A stretch of 64,000 nucleotides of DNA from Ancrocorticia sp047602305 (GTDB taxonomy: Bacteria; Actinomycetota; Actinomycetes; Actinomycetales; Actinomycetaceae). The notes below the pieces were generated by a model that was given only the letters and a program-made list of their open reading frames with translations, was not told the origin of the DNA and did not search any database. The stretch's first letter is position 1, and each line of letters starts with the position of its first letter. Positions 48,888 through 57,528 of the stretch are shown piece after piece. A program made the translations under genes and the position numbers. The stretch spans positions 3,410,001 to 3,474,000 of the forward strand of contig JASGHO010000001.1 in the NCBI GenBank assembly GCA_047602305.1. The letters are read 5' to 3'.

Positions 48888-50591
48888 ATGGACTTACGGC
48901 TCAACGCGACGCTTTTTGACTACTCGTTTGTGGTGGTCTATCTCTTCTTCGTCATCGCCATCGGCGTGGTGACCAAACGCAAGGTGCAGACCTCCGAGGA
49001 CTATTTCCTGTCCGGGAGGTCGCTGCCGGCGTGGATCTGCGCGCTGGCGTTTCTCTCCGCAAACATCGGGGCCACGGAACTTCTTGGCATGGCAGCCAAC
49101 GGATCCCAGTACGGGCTTGCGACGGTCCATTACTACTGGATCGGCGCAGTGCCGGCCATGGTGTTCCTGGGCCTCATCATGATGCCGTTCTACTACGGCT
49201 CCCGGGTGCGTTCGGTGCCGGAATACCTGCGGCTGCGCTTCAACCGACCCACACACCTGTATCAGTCCATCATCTTCTCGGTGGCCACAATTCTGGTGGC
49301 GGGCGTCAATCTCTTCGCGCTGGCCCTGCTGATCAACGTGCTCATTGGGTTGCCGTTGTGGGCGTCGATTGTGGTGTCGGCGGGGGTGGTGCTGCTCTAC
49401 ACCACAATGGGTGGGCTCACCGCCACCATGTACAACGAGGTGCTTCAGTTCTTCATTATCGTGGCTTTCCTGGTGCCGCTGACGGTGGGTGGACTGGCTC
49501 GGGTGGGTGGTATCGAAGGGCTGCTGACGACCCTTAACGAAACTCAGGTGTTGGGCGAGAACGGGCTATCCGTATGGGGCGGCACCGGGCTGGGGAATAC
49601 CACCAACCCATACGGAAACTGGATCGCGCTGCTGCTCGGCATGGGTTTCGTCAATTCGTTTGGATACTGGACCACCAACTTCACCGAGGTACAGCGGGCC
49701 CTCTCCGCCAAGGACATGTCTGCTGCTCGCCGCACGCCGATCATCGCGGCGATTCCCAAGATGTTCCTGCCGCTCATCATTATTACGCCGGGTCTGCTGG
49801 CGGCGGTGCTGGTGCCCGAGCTGTCCACCGGGGAACTCTCGCACAACGAGGCGCTTCCGGCACTCATCGGCGCGGTGCTGCCGAACGGCCTGGTGGGATT
49901 GGCACTGGCGGCGTTGATCGCGGCCTTCATGGCTGGTATGGCGGCTAATGTGTCGGCATTCAATACGGTGGTCACCTACGACCTGTGGCAGACCTACGTT
50001 CGCCCCCACGAAAAGGACACCTACTATCTGCGCGTGGGCCGCAAGCTGACGATTGCCGGGGTGTTGATTGCGATTGGAGCAGCCTTCATCGCCGCTACCT
50101 TCAACAACATCCAGGACTACCTGCAGCTGTTGCAGTCGATCTTCTCGGCGCCGTTGTTTGCCACCTTCATTCTCGGCATGTTCTGGAAGCGAATGAGCCC
50201 GTGGGCGGGGCTGTGGGGTTTGGTGGCGGGCGCCGTTGGTGCCGCTGGAGTGCAGGTTGGCTACATGGCCGGGTGGCTTGAGTTCAACTCGCAGCAGGCG
50301 GCCTCCTTCACCGGATCCGGGATGGCCTTCGTATTCGACGTTGTGGTTTCAGTGCTTGTTACCTGGCGGGGCGTGGCGAAACCGGTGGAAGAACTCGACG
50401 GACTGGTGTGGGGTCGCACCAAGATGCCGATCAAGGGTGCACAGCCGGCGCCCGACCTGCACGCGGTGGCCATCAAGGCCGAGCGTGAGCGGGTTGCGGC
50501 CGGTGAACCCGTCAAGTGGTGGGACAACCCGTGGCCGCTGGGCATTGGCGTTTTGGCGGTCATGGTCATTCTCAACATCGTGGTGGGCTGA
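48888..50591 (+). CDS. Sodium/solute symporter (SSS family)
   Basis: 567 residues from ATG 48888 (GAGGAC upstream) with about 14 membrane helices. SSS hallmarks are the start YSFVVVYLFFVIAIGVVTKRK, EDYFLSGRSLPAWICALAFL, and Na+-site region helices such as GLVGLALAALIAAFMAGMAA. The closest overall feel is to sugar/inositol SglT-like transporters, but the substrate is unknown. A 100-residue membrane protein follows after 116 bases. Confidence 0.88.
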   Translation: MDLRLNATLFDYSFVVVYLFFVIAIGVVTKRKVQTSEDYFLSGRSLPAWICALAFLSANIGATELLGMAANGSQYGLATVHYYWIGAVPAMVFLGLIMMPFYYGSRVRSVPEYLRLRFNRPTHLYQSIIFSVATILVAGVNLFALALLINVLIGLPLWASIVVSAGVVLLYTTMGGLTATMYNEVLQFFIIVAFLVPLTVGGLARVGGIEGLLTTLNETQVLGENGLSVWGGTGLGNTTNPYGNWIALLLGMGFVNSFGYWTTNFTEVQRALSAKDMSAARRTPIIAAIPKMFLPLIIITPGLLAAVLVPELSTGELSHNEALPALIGAVLPNGLVGLALAALIAAFMAGMAANVSAFNTVVTYDLWQTYVRPHEKDTYYLRVGRKLTIAGVLIAIGAAFIAATFNNIQDYLQLLQSIFSAPLFATFILGMFWKRMSPWAGLWGLVAGAVGAAGVQVGYMAGWLEFNSQQAASFTGSGMAFVFDVVVSVLVTWRGVAKPVEELDGLVWGRTKMPIKGAQPAPDLHAVAIKAERERVAAGEPVKWWDNPWPLGIGVLAVMVILNIVVG

Positions 50592-50596
50592 GATCT

Positions 50597-50669
50597 GGGA
50601 CGCGGGATGTGGTTGAGCGATGGGCCGTGGGATGCGGGAAAACATGGGATGCGGGATGTGGTTGAGCAA
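50597..50669. repeat. Direct repeat, two 24-base copies
   Basis: GGGACGCGGGATGTGGTTGAGCGA at 50597 recurs with two changes at 50646. Intermediate GGGATGCGGGA units suggest slippage-type expansion. It lies between the symporter stop and the next gene. Confidence 0.75.
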
Positions 50670-50707
50670 CGGGACGCGGAGAAAACGCAGCGGGGAAAGA
50701 AGCTGAA

Positions 50708-51010
50708 ATGAGTGAAGCAATGAATCAGGAAACGAACCGCACACAGCGAGGATGGCGTCTGCCCAATTCGACCGAGCTGGTCCTCGACCTGCGTACCTGG
50801 ATCGCCGCCATGTTCGCCACCTTCGGCACGATGCTCGCCGTGTACGGGGCATTCTTTGCTACACCGGAGGACATTGCAAAGGGGGCGGGAATCAACCTCA
50901 ACCTGTGGACGGGGGTGGGGCTCCTTGTCGTCGCTCTGCTGTTCGCGATCTGGTTGCTGGCGAAACCGAGCGCGGTGGATGAGTCGGGGAGTGCGAAAAA
51001 CGTGGACTGA
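50708..51010 (+). CDS. Small two-helix membrane protein
   Basis: 100 residues starting MSEAMNQETNRTQRGWRLP, with GGGGAAAGAAG upstream. Two membrane helices are clear (IAAMFATFGTMLAVYGAFFA and WTGVGLLVVALLFAIWLLAK). It is probably co-expressed with the symporter and may be an accessory subunit; I do not recognise a named family with certainty. Confidence 0.7.
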   Translation: MSEAMNQETNRTQRGWRLPNSTELVLDLRTWIAAMFATFGTMLAVYGAFFATPEDIAKGAGINLNLWTGVGLLVVALLFAIWLLAKPSAVDESGSAKNVD

Positions 51011-51088
51011 ACCGGGTAGAAAGCTGAGCACAGACTGAACTGGGCGGAAAGCCGAACGCAGACTGAACCAGGTAGAAAGCCGAGCGCG
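51005..51088. repeat. 28-base tandem repeat, three copies, overlapping a gene end
   Basis: GACTGAAC-N-GGG-type units of 28 bases begin at 51005, 51033 and 51061 (GGTAGAAAGC(T/C)GAGC core), with decayed copies to about 51127. The first unit contains the stop codon of the small membrane protein gene. Confidence 0.85.
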
Positions 51089-51177
51089 CCCGAAACGCTG
51101 GGTGAATCGGGAAATGCCGAGCGCGCCTGTAAACCCCGATACCGCGCTGAATGCAACATGGTGCGAAATAATGTGCC

Positions 51178-51223
51178 GCTGAGGGGATCGATACGGTAAT
51201 AATGCCGTATCGATCCCCTCAGC
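51178..51223. repeat. Dispersed palindromic element, family C, copy 2
   Basis: GCTGAGGGGATCGATACGG (51178-51196) and CCGTATCGATCCCCTCAGC (51205-51223) are perfect 19-bp complements around TAATAATG. Same arms and loop as 20206-20257. Here it lies between two genes on the same strand, not between convergent genes. Confidence 0.9.
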
Positions 51224-51303
51224 GCAGTCAAATGTTGTTGCCGTCTGAGAACCGAGGATCTGATCGTCTAGAATTCTCGGAGTATCTCGAGGAGGAGACG
51301 AAC

Positions 51304-52329
51304 ATGAGCCATCGCGTGTTGAGCGAGGACGATCTGAATTTCATCCGCACCTGGACCCCGCTGGACGAGGACCTGGACGGCCAGAGCGAGCACGTGCGTG
51401 AAGTGTTCAAGCAGGTCAGGCTCGGTTTCGCGATGGGGGATTTTGCGCGCACCGCGCATTGGTCGGACTCCGAGTCCGTTGAGTCCCATCTCGACATTTC
51501 CTACCTTCCCGACGGCAAACGCGAGCATCTTCTCGATCTCTACCTTCCCCACGACGCCGTGCTTCGGGCCGGCCACACCACTCCCGTCTACATCGACATC
51601 CACGGTGGCGGCTTCACCTACGGTTGGAAGGAACTCAATCGTAACTTCTGCCTGCGCCTGGCCGAGCAGGGTTTCGCGGTGTTCTCCCTCAACTACCCCT
51701 TGGCGCCGGAGGCGAGTTTCGTCGAGCAGCTGACGGCCGTCAACGCCGCGCTCACCTGGATTCATGAGCATCTGCCCGAGTACCCGGTGAGCACGGAGAA
51801 CATCTTCCTCACCGGCGATTCGGCCGGCGGCACGCTGAGTTTCTACACTCTCGCGCTCACCCTCAATCCTGATTTTGCCGAGGCGCTTGGTCTTGTTCCG
51901 AGCGGCCTGCCGTTCAAGGGCGCCTCCATTGTGTCGGGACTGTTCGATGTCGCACCGTTGACGGTGGAGTTCGGCGAGTCGGCTGCCTCTTTCATCAATG
52001 TGGTGGCGGGCAGCTTCTTCGACGAGACGTTCCGCGCCCTGCCCGCCAAGTACCGGGTCATGGAAGAGATGGTTCGCGAACTCGCGTTTCCCCCGTTTTA
52101 CTTGTGCACCAGCTCCGACGACGGCATCGAGTTCGAAACCCTTGCCTTCGCCACCCAGCTGTCACGCGCGGGCAAGCCCTTCATCCTCGACGACTGGGCA
52201 CCCGTCCCTGGTCAGTCACTCGGGCACGTCTTTCCGGTCTGCACCACCTGGCTGCCCGAAAGCGTCACCGTACTGGAGAAAATTCGCGAGTTTTCCTACG
52301 GCCAGTTGCACAGGTGGCCCGGCTATTAG
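51304..52329 (+). CDS. Alpha/beta-hydrolase (HSL-type esterase/lipase)
   Basis: 341 residues from ATG 51304 with GGAGGAGA upstream. The oxyanion motif HGGGFTYGW and nucleophile elbow GDSAGGTLSFY (catalytic Ser) place it in the hormone-sensitive-lipase/alpha-beta hydrolase-3 family; the late His is likely in SLGHVFPV. Cytoplasmic, acting on small acyl esters; physiological substrate unknown. It is preceded by palindrome C2 and repeats. Confidence 0.88.
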   Translation: MSHRVLSEDDLNFIRTWTPLDEDLDGQSEHVREVFKQVRLGFAMGDFARTAHWSDSESVESHLDISYLPDGKREHLLDLYLPHDAVLRAGHTTPVYIDIHGGGFTYGWKELNRNFCLRLAEQGFAVFSLNYPLAPEASFVEQLTAVNAALTWIHEHLPEYPVSTENIFLTGDSAGGTLSFYTLALTLNPDFAEALGLVPSGLPFKGASIVSGLFDVAPLTVEFGESAASFINVVAGSFFDETFRALPAKYRVMEEMVRELAFPPFYLCTSSDDGIEFETLAFATQLSRAGKPFILDDWAPVPGQSLGHVFPVCTTWLPESVTVLEKIREFSYGQLHRWPGY

Positions 52330-52561
52330 GTCAACGACGTCGGCGCCGCCCGGTTTCGCACGTTTCGGCCCGGGAAAGCAGGTTCCGCGCGAGTGACGGT
52401 GCATGTGATGCCGCTATTGCGATATAACCACAGCCGTCACCATAGCGACACGAAATGTTTTCGCCGCTGCCGAACGTGCTGTTCCCGACCTCTGCCCACC
52501 TGAGCGCCGGAAGCCGATAGGATCGTTCTGGTAGAAAATGCAATGAAAAGGGAGAATTTTC

Positions 52562-53323
52562 ATGGCCGTAGTGGTTGCGTACAAGTACGCGGCAAATCCG
52601 CAGGACGCCAGCGTGGGCGCCGACGGTGTGGTTGATTGGTCCCGCACCAAGGCGACCGTGAGTGAGTATGATCCGGTGGCGATTCAGCTTGGCCGCAACG
52701 TGGCCGATGCCGCCGGTACGGAAGTTGTGGGTATCAGTGTGGGCGGCGCCGTCGTCGCCACGTCGATGGCGAAGAAGAGCGCGATGTCCAAGGGTTTCGA
52801 CCGCGGCATCGTCGTCGCAGATGATGCCACCGCCGGCTGGAACACCACGAAGACGGCGTCCGCGCTCGCGAGCCTCGTGCGCTCCGTCGAGGGCGCGGAC
52901 CTGGTCATCACCGGTGACGCCTCCATCGACGACGGCACCCGCATGACCTCCCCGCTCATCGCCGGTTTCCTTGGCTGGCCCTGCTTCCAGGACGTCACGG
53001 GCGTCGAGAAAACGGACGAGGGATACACGATTACCCAGATGATCGACGGCGGCAGCCGCACCATCGAGATCTCCGGCCCGGTGGTTGTGGCCACCACTCC
53101 GGACGCCGTGACGCCGAAGCTTCCCTCGATGAAGGAGCTGCTGGCTGCGGGCAAGAAGCCCGTCGCGGTGGTGTCGGCGGACGAGTTGGAGCTCGTCGAG
53201 GCGGCTGTCGCGGTGACCGGGCACGCGAAGCCCGCAGCGACGATCCGCAAGAATCAGGTCTTTACCGGCGTGGACGCCGCGGCCCAATTGGTGGCAGCGC
53301 TGCGTGGCGATGGCGTACTTTAA
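52562..53323 (+). CDS. fixA: Electron-transfer flavoprotein beta subunit
   Basis: 253 residues (MAVVVAYKYAANPQDASVG; DLVITGDASIDDGTRMTSPL; AAVAVTGHAKPAATIRKNQVF). Together with the alpha subunit it forms the ETF heterodimer holding FAD and AMP or a second FAD. Because fixC and fixX follow, this is the FixA type, in which the beta subunit accepts electrons from NADH in bifurcation. GAAAAGGGAG precedes the ATG. The four genes are closely spaced. Confidence 0.92.
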   Translation: MAVVVAYKYAANPQDASVGADGVVDWSRTKATVSEYDPVAIQLGRNVADAAGTEVVGISVGGAVVATSMAKKSAMSKGFDRGIVVADDATAGWNTTKTASALASLVRSVEGADLVITGDASIDDGTRMTSPLIAGFLGWPCFQDVTGVEKTDEGYTITQMIDGGSRTIEISGPVVVATTPDAVTPKLPSMKELLAAGKKPVAVVSADELELVEAAVAVTGHAKPAATIRKNQVFTGVDAAAQLVAALRGDGVL

Positions 53324-53340
53324 GGGAAGAGGGACGAACA

Positions 53341-54207
53341 ATGACACAGTGGATTATTGCGGCTGACGATCAGGTCGCTTCTCTTATCGCTACCGCGCGT
53401 GAGCTCGGCGGGACCGTCACGGCCGTGGTGGCTGGCGACGTCGAGATCGGCGGTGTGGATCGCGTGATTGCGGCCGCTCAGGCCGAGGATGCTCCGGTTG
53501 AGGCGCTGGCCCCGGCCTTCGCTGACGCCGTCGAGGCCGAGCCGGGTGACGTGGTGCTGGCTCCGAATACCGCCGCGGGCCGCGCGCTCGCCGGCGCCGT
53601 GGCGGCGAGGCTCGGTGCTCCCGTGCTCGCCGGCGTGGAGAGCCTTGCGTCCGGTTCAGCTGAGGTGTCGCGGTACGGCGGCCTCTCGCTGGAGTCGGTG
53701 ACCTTCGATTCCGCGGTGGTTGTTATTGCCGACGGCGGCGCCTCCGCATCCGCTGACCCGGTGACGGCTGAGAACGTGGTGGGCGGCTGGCACAACGCCA
53801 AGGTCACCGAGGTGACCCGCGAGGAACTCGAGACCGTCGATCTCGTTGCCGCCAAGCGCATCGTTGGGGCTGGCCTGGGCTTCAAGACCAAGGAAGATCT
53901 CGCGCTGGCCGAGGCGCTCGCCGAGGTTCTTGGGGCTGAGGTCGCTTGCTCACGTCCGCTGGCCGAGGGCTCCAACTGGATGCCGCGTGACCGCTACCTG
54001 GGCGTATCCGGCAAGGTCGTGGCTCCCGAGCTGTACGTGGCCGCTGGCATCTCCGGTCAGATCCACCACAGCGCGGGCGTCAACCGCTCCGAGGTGATCG
54101 TGGCGATTAACGACGACGAAGAGGCGCCGATTTTCGAGCAGGCCGATTACGCCGTCGTCGGTGATCTTTATGCGGTTCTACCGCAGCTGACTGAGTTGCT
54201 GAAGTAA
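53341..54207 (+). CDS. fixB: Electron-transfer flavoprotein alpha subunit
   Basis: 288 residues. The C-terminal FAD-binding domain is diagnostic: VGAGLGFKTKEDLALAEAL, LGVSGKVVAPELYVAAGISG, QIHHSAGVNRSEVIVAINDD. It starts 17 bases after fixA and ends 3 bases before fixC. Confidence 0.94.
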   Translation: MTQWIIAADDQVASLIATARELGGTVTAVVAGDVEIGGVDRVIAAAQAEDAPVEALAPAFADAVEAEPGDVVLAPNTAAGRALAGAVAARLGAPVLAGVESLASGSAEVSRYGGLSLESVTFDSAVVVIADGGASASADPVTAENVVGGWHNAKVTEVTREELETVDLVAAKRIVGAGLGFKTKEDLALAEALAEVLGAEVACSRPLAEGSNWMPRDRYLGVSGKVVAPELYVAAGISGQIHHSAGVNRSEVIVAINDDEEAPIFEQADYAVVGDLYAVLPQLTELLK

Positions 54208-54210
54208 GGT

Positions 54211-55542
54211 ATGTCCGAGAGCGAGATGGGCGGCGCCGCGGCGGGTGCCCGGACGGAATACGATTTCGACGTCATCGTTGTGGGTGGCGGCGTGGCCGGT
54301 GCAGTGTGCGCGTATTTGCTGGCGCAGCAGGGCCGCGAGGTGCTGCTGTGCGAGCGCGGCGCCGAACCGGGCTCGAAGAATCTCTCCGGTGGTGTGTTCT
54401 ACTGCCGCATCATGGAGGAAATCTTCCCCGGATTCGTGGGGAACGCGCCCATCGAGCGGCACATCACCCGCAACTGTCTGAGCTTCCTCAATCCCACGTC
54501 GTTCGTGAATGTGGACTACTGGGATGCGCGGCTGGCTGAGCCGGTCAACGCCGTGACGGTGCTGCGCGCCAAGCTTGACCTGTGGCTGTCCGAGCAGTGC
54601 GAGGAAGCGGGCGTCACAGTCATGCCAGGGATCAAGGTCGAGGGTCTGGTGCGCGAGGGCGGCCAGTTCGTGGGCATCCGGGCGGGCGAGGACGAACTGA
54701 CGGCGAAGGTCGTCGTCGCCGCGGACGGCGTCAACTCGTTCATTTCGCAGGACGCGGGCATTCGTGCCAAGGAACCGATGAAAAACCTGGCCGTGGGGGT
54801 CAAGTCCGTCATCAAGCTGTCCGAGGAGAAGGTGCGCGACCGCTTCCATCTCGTGGGCGATGAGGGCGCGGCGTACGCGGTGGTTGGCGACTGCACGCAG
54901 GGTGTGGCCGGCGGCGGTTTCATGTACTCGAATAAGGACTCCGTCTCCATCGGAATTGTGGTGCGCCTCGATGACCTGGCGGCCTCGGGCAAATCATCTT
55001 CCGAGCTGCACGACCACTTCCTTTCACATCCGGCGATCGCTCCCTTCATTGAGGGCGGCGAACTGCTCGAATACGGCTGCCACATGGTGGCCGAGGGCGG
55101 TAAGAAGATGCAGCACGATCTGGTGCGGCCCGGACTCGTGGTGATCGGCGACGCCGCCGGATTCACGCTGAACTCTGGATTCACGCTGCGCGGCATGGAT
55201 CTGGCGGCTGGTTCCGCTCAGGCGGCAGCCGTGGCCATTGGCGCGGCGTTGGATGCGGAGGATTACTCGCGGGCGTCGCTGCAACGCTACATGGAGGAAT
55301 ATGAAGCCTCGTTCGTGGGGCAGGACATGACCACGTACGCCAAGGCTCCGGATTTCCTGGAGAACAAGGAAATGTACGGGGATGTGGGTTCGTTGCTCGC
55401 TGACGTTCTCCACGACATCTACAACCTTGACTTGACGCCGCGCAAACCGCTCGTGAAGACGGCATGGGGTGCGTTCAAGCGTTCTGGGATGAGCGTGCGG
55501 CGGGTGGCATCCTTGGGAATTCAGGCAGTGAGGTCGATGTAG
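54211..55542 (+). CDS. fixC: FixC-type FAD-dependent ETF:quinone oxidoreductase
   Basis: 443 residues. Rossmann FAD motif FDVIVVGGGVAGAVCAYLLAQQ with downstream Glu (LLCERG), the motif EPGSKNLSGGVFY of the FixC/GGR superfamily, and the second FAD motif PGLVVIGDAAGFTLNSGF. It passes ETF electrons toward menaquinone and forms part of the FixABCX complex. The last codons overlap no gene; 118 bases separate it from fixX. Confidence 0.92.
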   Translation: MSESEMGGAAAGARTEYDFDVIVVGGGVAGAVCAYLLAQQGREVLLCERGAEPGSKNLSGGVFYCRIMEEIFPGFVGNAPIERHITRNCLSFLNPTSFVNVDYWDARLAEPVNAVTVLRAKLDLWLSEQCEEAGVTVMPGIKVEGLVREGGQFVGIRAGEDELTAKVVVAADGVNSFISQDAGIRAKEPMKNLAVGVKSVIKLSEEKVRDRFHLVGDEGAAYAVVGDCTQGVAGGGFMYSNKDSVSIGIVVRLDDLAASGKSSSELHDHFLSHPAIAPFIEGGELLEYGCHMVAEGGKKMQHDLVRPGLVVIGDAAGFTLNSGFTLRGMDLAAGSAQAAAVAIGAALDAEDYSRASLQRYMEEYEASFVGQDMTTYAKAPDFLENKEMYGDVGSLLADVLHDIYNLDLTPRKPLVKTAWGAFKRSGMSVRRVASLGIQAVRSM

Positions 55543-55660
55543 TGGGCGTGTTGATGAGTGGTGATGTCGGCGCGCTTGCTGGTTCTGGATCGTCGGCTGG
55601 TTTTGGCGCCATTGTCGTTGACAGTCGTAGGGTCCATGTTGAGTGTGGGGTGAATACAGC

Positions 55661-55957
55661 GTGAGCGATTTTGTGTATGGAAGCGTGGAGAAGCGCCTCG
55701 CCAAGAACCTCTTCGAGACTGACGACGGCAACCCCCACATCGAGATCAACCAGGAGATAGCCAAGGCAACCGGGACCGGCAAACTGCTGGTCAAGGTGTG
55801 TCCGGCGCACGTGTACTCGGAGCTGGAGGATGGCACCATCGCCGTGGAGTACGCGGGCTGCCTCGAGTGCGGTACGTGTTTGGCTGTCGCCGCGCCCGGT
55901 GCGCTGAAGTGGCACTATCCCGAGGGTGGCATGGGAGTGATGTACCGCGAGGGGTAG
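55661..55957 (+). CDS. fixX: FixX-type ferredoxin-like protein
   Basis: 98 residues from GTG 55661 (SDFVYGSVEKRLAKNLF). The iron-sulfur ligands KVCPAHVY and CLECGTCLAVAAPGA give one [4Fe-4S] cluster, the FixX pattern, with the conserved HIEINQEIAK segment. It interfaces FixC in the complex. The ribosome binding site is weak (GTGGGGTG), and a longer in-frame start lies at 55643. Confidence 0.92.
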   Translation: MSDFVYGSVEKRLAKNLFETDDGNPHIEINQEIAKATGTGKLLVKVCPAHVYSELEDGTIAVEYAGCLECGTCLAVAAPGALKWHYPEGGMGVMYREG

Positions 55958-56282
55958 TTCCGGCGAAGGTGAGTGCGTAAGGCGAGTAGCAGTGCTCGCA
56001 CGGCTTGTTCTCGTGTGGGTGGTAGTTCCTGTGCGGGGCAGCTCCTGTGAAGGGATGTTCTCGCGCGGTTCGCTCACGTGGGATCGAGTTCTCGCGCGGC
56101 TTGTTGGCACGGAAGCCAGTTTCCGCGAGTGCCGCGAAAACCTCCGGAAGATCAAGCTCCCATGTGAGGGCGATCACGGTAGAATTTCCCCAAGTGATTT
56201 TGGCGGGCCCCGGGAACGGGGCTGGCAGCCCGGTCATTGGGCTGGTGATCCCGATGCCGGGACCAGGCGGGAGGAGTTCGAG
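55958..56282. other. Intergenic region between fixX and the ADP-ribosylglycohydrolase gene
   Basis: 325 bases without a credible gene. Short imperfect repeats of GCTCGCACGGCTTGTTCTCG and TTCTCGCGCGGCTTG type occupy 55990-56110. The stretch at 56190-56280 carries GAACGGGGCTGGCAGCCCGG (a small hairpin) and GGGAGGAG just before the next gene. Confidence 0.5.
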
Positions 56283-57287
56283 ATGACAGCACAATCAACG
56301 GGAGGAATTGGCGCACGCCAGACCGTTCAGGTGACTCCTGAGATCGTTGATCGGGCGCGCGGCGCATTGCTCGCTGGGGCGTGTGGTGATGCGTTGGGCG
56401 TTCCTTATGAGTTTGCCAAGCCGCCGCAAGAACCTGAGATGATCGGCGGTGGCCTCGGGCCCTACGCTCCCGGAGAGTGGTCGGATGACACCCAGATGGC
56501 AGCCTGCATCGCGCAGGCACTTGCCAGCGGTGCGTCTCCCCTCAAGGAGAGCACCATTGACGTGATCGCGGACAACTTCCTCAAGTGGCTGCGCGAGGGC
56601 GCCTCGGATGTGGGCACCCAGACACGTTGGGTCCTCAACATGGGCGAGGGGGCGCGTGGTGGCGCTGCCCGCAGGCTCAAGGACGCCGCGAAGAAGTTCT
56701 CGGCCGGTACCGATCGTGCGGCGGGCAACGGCGCACTGATGCGCACGGCTCCGGTGGGATTGACGTTCCTGGATTCAGCAAATGCGACTGCGCAGGCGGC
56801 TGTTTCGATCGCGCGCCTCACCCACAACGACCCGCTTGTCGACGAATCGGTGATTCTGTGGTCGGAGGCCATCCGCAACGCGGTTCTGACCGGACGCACC
56901 GCGATTCGGCCGGGACTTGAACTGTTGCGGCCGGAATCGCGCGATTACTGGGAGAAAGTGATCGACGACGCCGAGGCGGGCAAACTCAACCCACATCAGA
57001 ACGGCTTCACGGTGGGAGCGTTGCAGTGCTCCTGGAATGCGGTGTTCTCGGTGCGCGCGCTTGAAGGCGAAGAGGCGCTCGTGACCGGCATCAAGAACGC
57101 CGTGCGGCTCGGTGCGGATACGGATACCATCGCGGCCATTGCCGGTGCGCTGCTGGGCGCGGCCTATGGTGCGAGCGCGGTGCCGGATGCCTGGCGCGAG
57201 GTTGTGCATGGCTGGCCGGGGCTCAACGGCGATCAGTACGCCGATTTGGGGGCGGCAATCGTCAAGACCGCCAACCGCGAGGTGTAA
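56283..57287 (+). CDS. ADP-ribosylglycohydrolase family protein
   Basis: 334 residues from ATG 56283 (GGAGGAG upstream). DraG-fold signatures: RARGALLAGACGDALGVPYE at the N-terminus, the di-metal ligands WSDDTQM, GAGRL-region AAGNGALMRTAP, and GADTDTIAAIAGALLGAAYG. It removes ADP-ribose from a protein or small molecule; the substrate and any partner transferase are unknown. An upstream longer frame is not protein-like. Confidence 0.9.
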   Translation: MTAQSTGGIGARQTVQVTPEIVDRARGALLAGACGDALGVPYEFAKPPQEPEMIGGGLGPYAPGEWSDDTQMAACIAQALASGASPLKESTIDVIADNFLKWLREGASDVGTQTRWVLNMGEGARGGAARRLKDAAKKFSAGTDRAAGNGALMRTAPVGLTFLDSANATAQAAVSIARLTHNDPLVDESVILWSEAIRNAVLTGRTAIRPGLELLRPESRDYWEKVIDDAEAGKLNPHQNGFTVGALQCSWNAVFSVRALEGEEALVTGIKNAVRLGADTDTIAAIAGALLGAAYGASAVPDAWREVVHGWPGLNGDQYADLGAAIVKTANREV

Positions 57288-57422
57288 GAGGTTGGGCTAG
57301 CCAGGATCGTCCAGACTTCTTGGCGTTGAACGTCGGGATTCCGAGAGTGAATCCGCTCCCGGCGCATGTCTTGCAGATCATCTACCAGCGGAAATACAAC
57401 GTATAATTCCTCAGTTGGATGA

Positions 57423-57474
57423 GAAACGGGGCTGTACTAGGAGGGCTTTTCGCCTCCTCGTACAACCCCGTTTC
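57423..57474. terminator. Long hairpin terminator between convergent genes
   Basis: GAAACGGGGCTGTACTAGGAGG from 57423 pairs over 22 positions with the arm ending at 57474, two mismatches, around GCTTTTCG. CTTGTT follows. A TATAAT at 57402-57407 only 15 bases upstream could in principle drive a ~60-base transcript ending here. Confidence 0.75.
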
Positions 57475-57528
57475 CTTGTTCTATTTGAGCGATGGTTCAA
57501 GGTGGGACGGATGGGATCGTCCGGCTTG

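Noticed and set aside
55992..56282. N-terminal extension of the ADP-ribosylglycohydrolase by 97 codons
   Set aside because: The added sequence comes from imperfect repeats and is not family-like; ATG 56283 has a GGAGGAG ribosome binding site and starts close to the domain.
57402..57474. Small RNA gene (TATAAT followed by a 52-base hairpin)
   Set aside because: The transcript would be almost only the terminator of the convergent genes, and no -35 is at a proper distance. RNA-seq would be needed to claim it.
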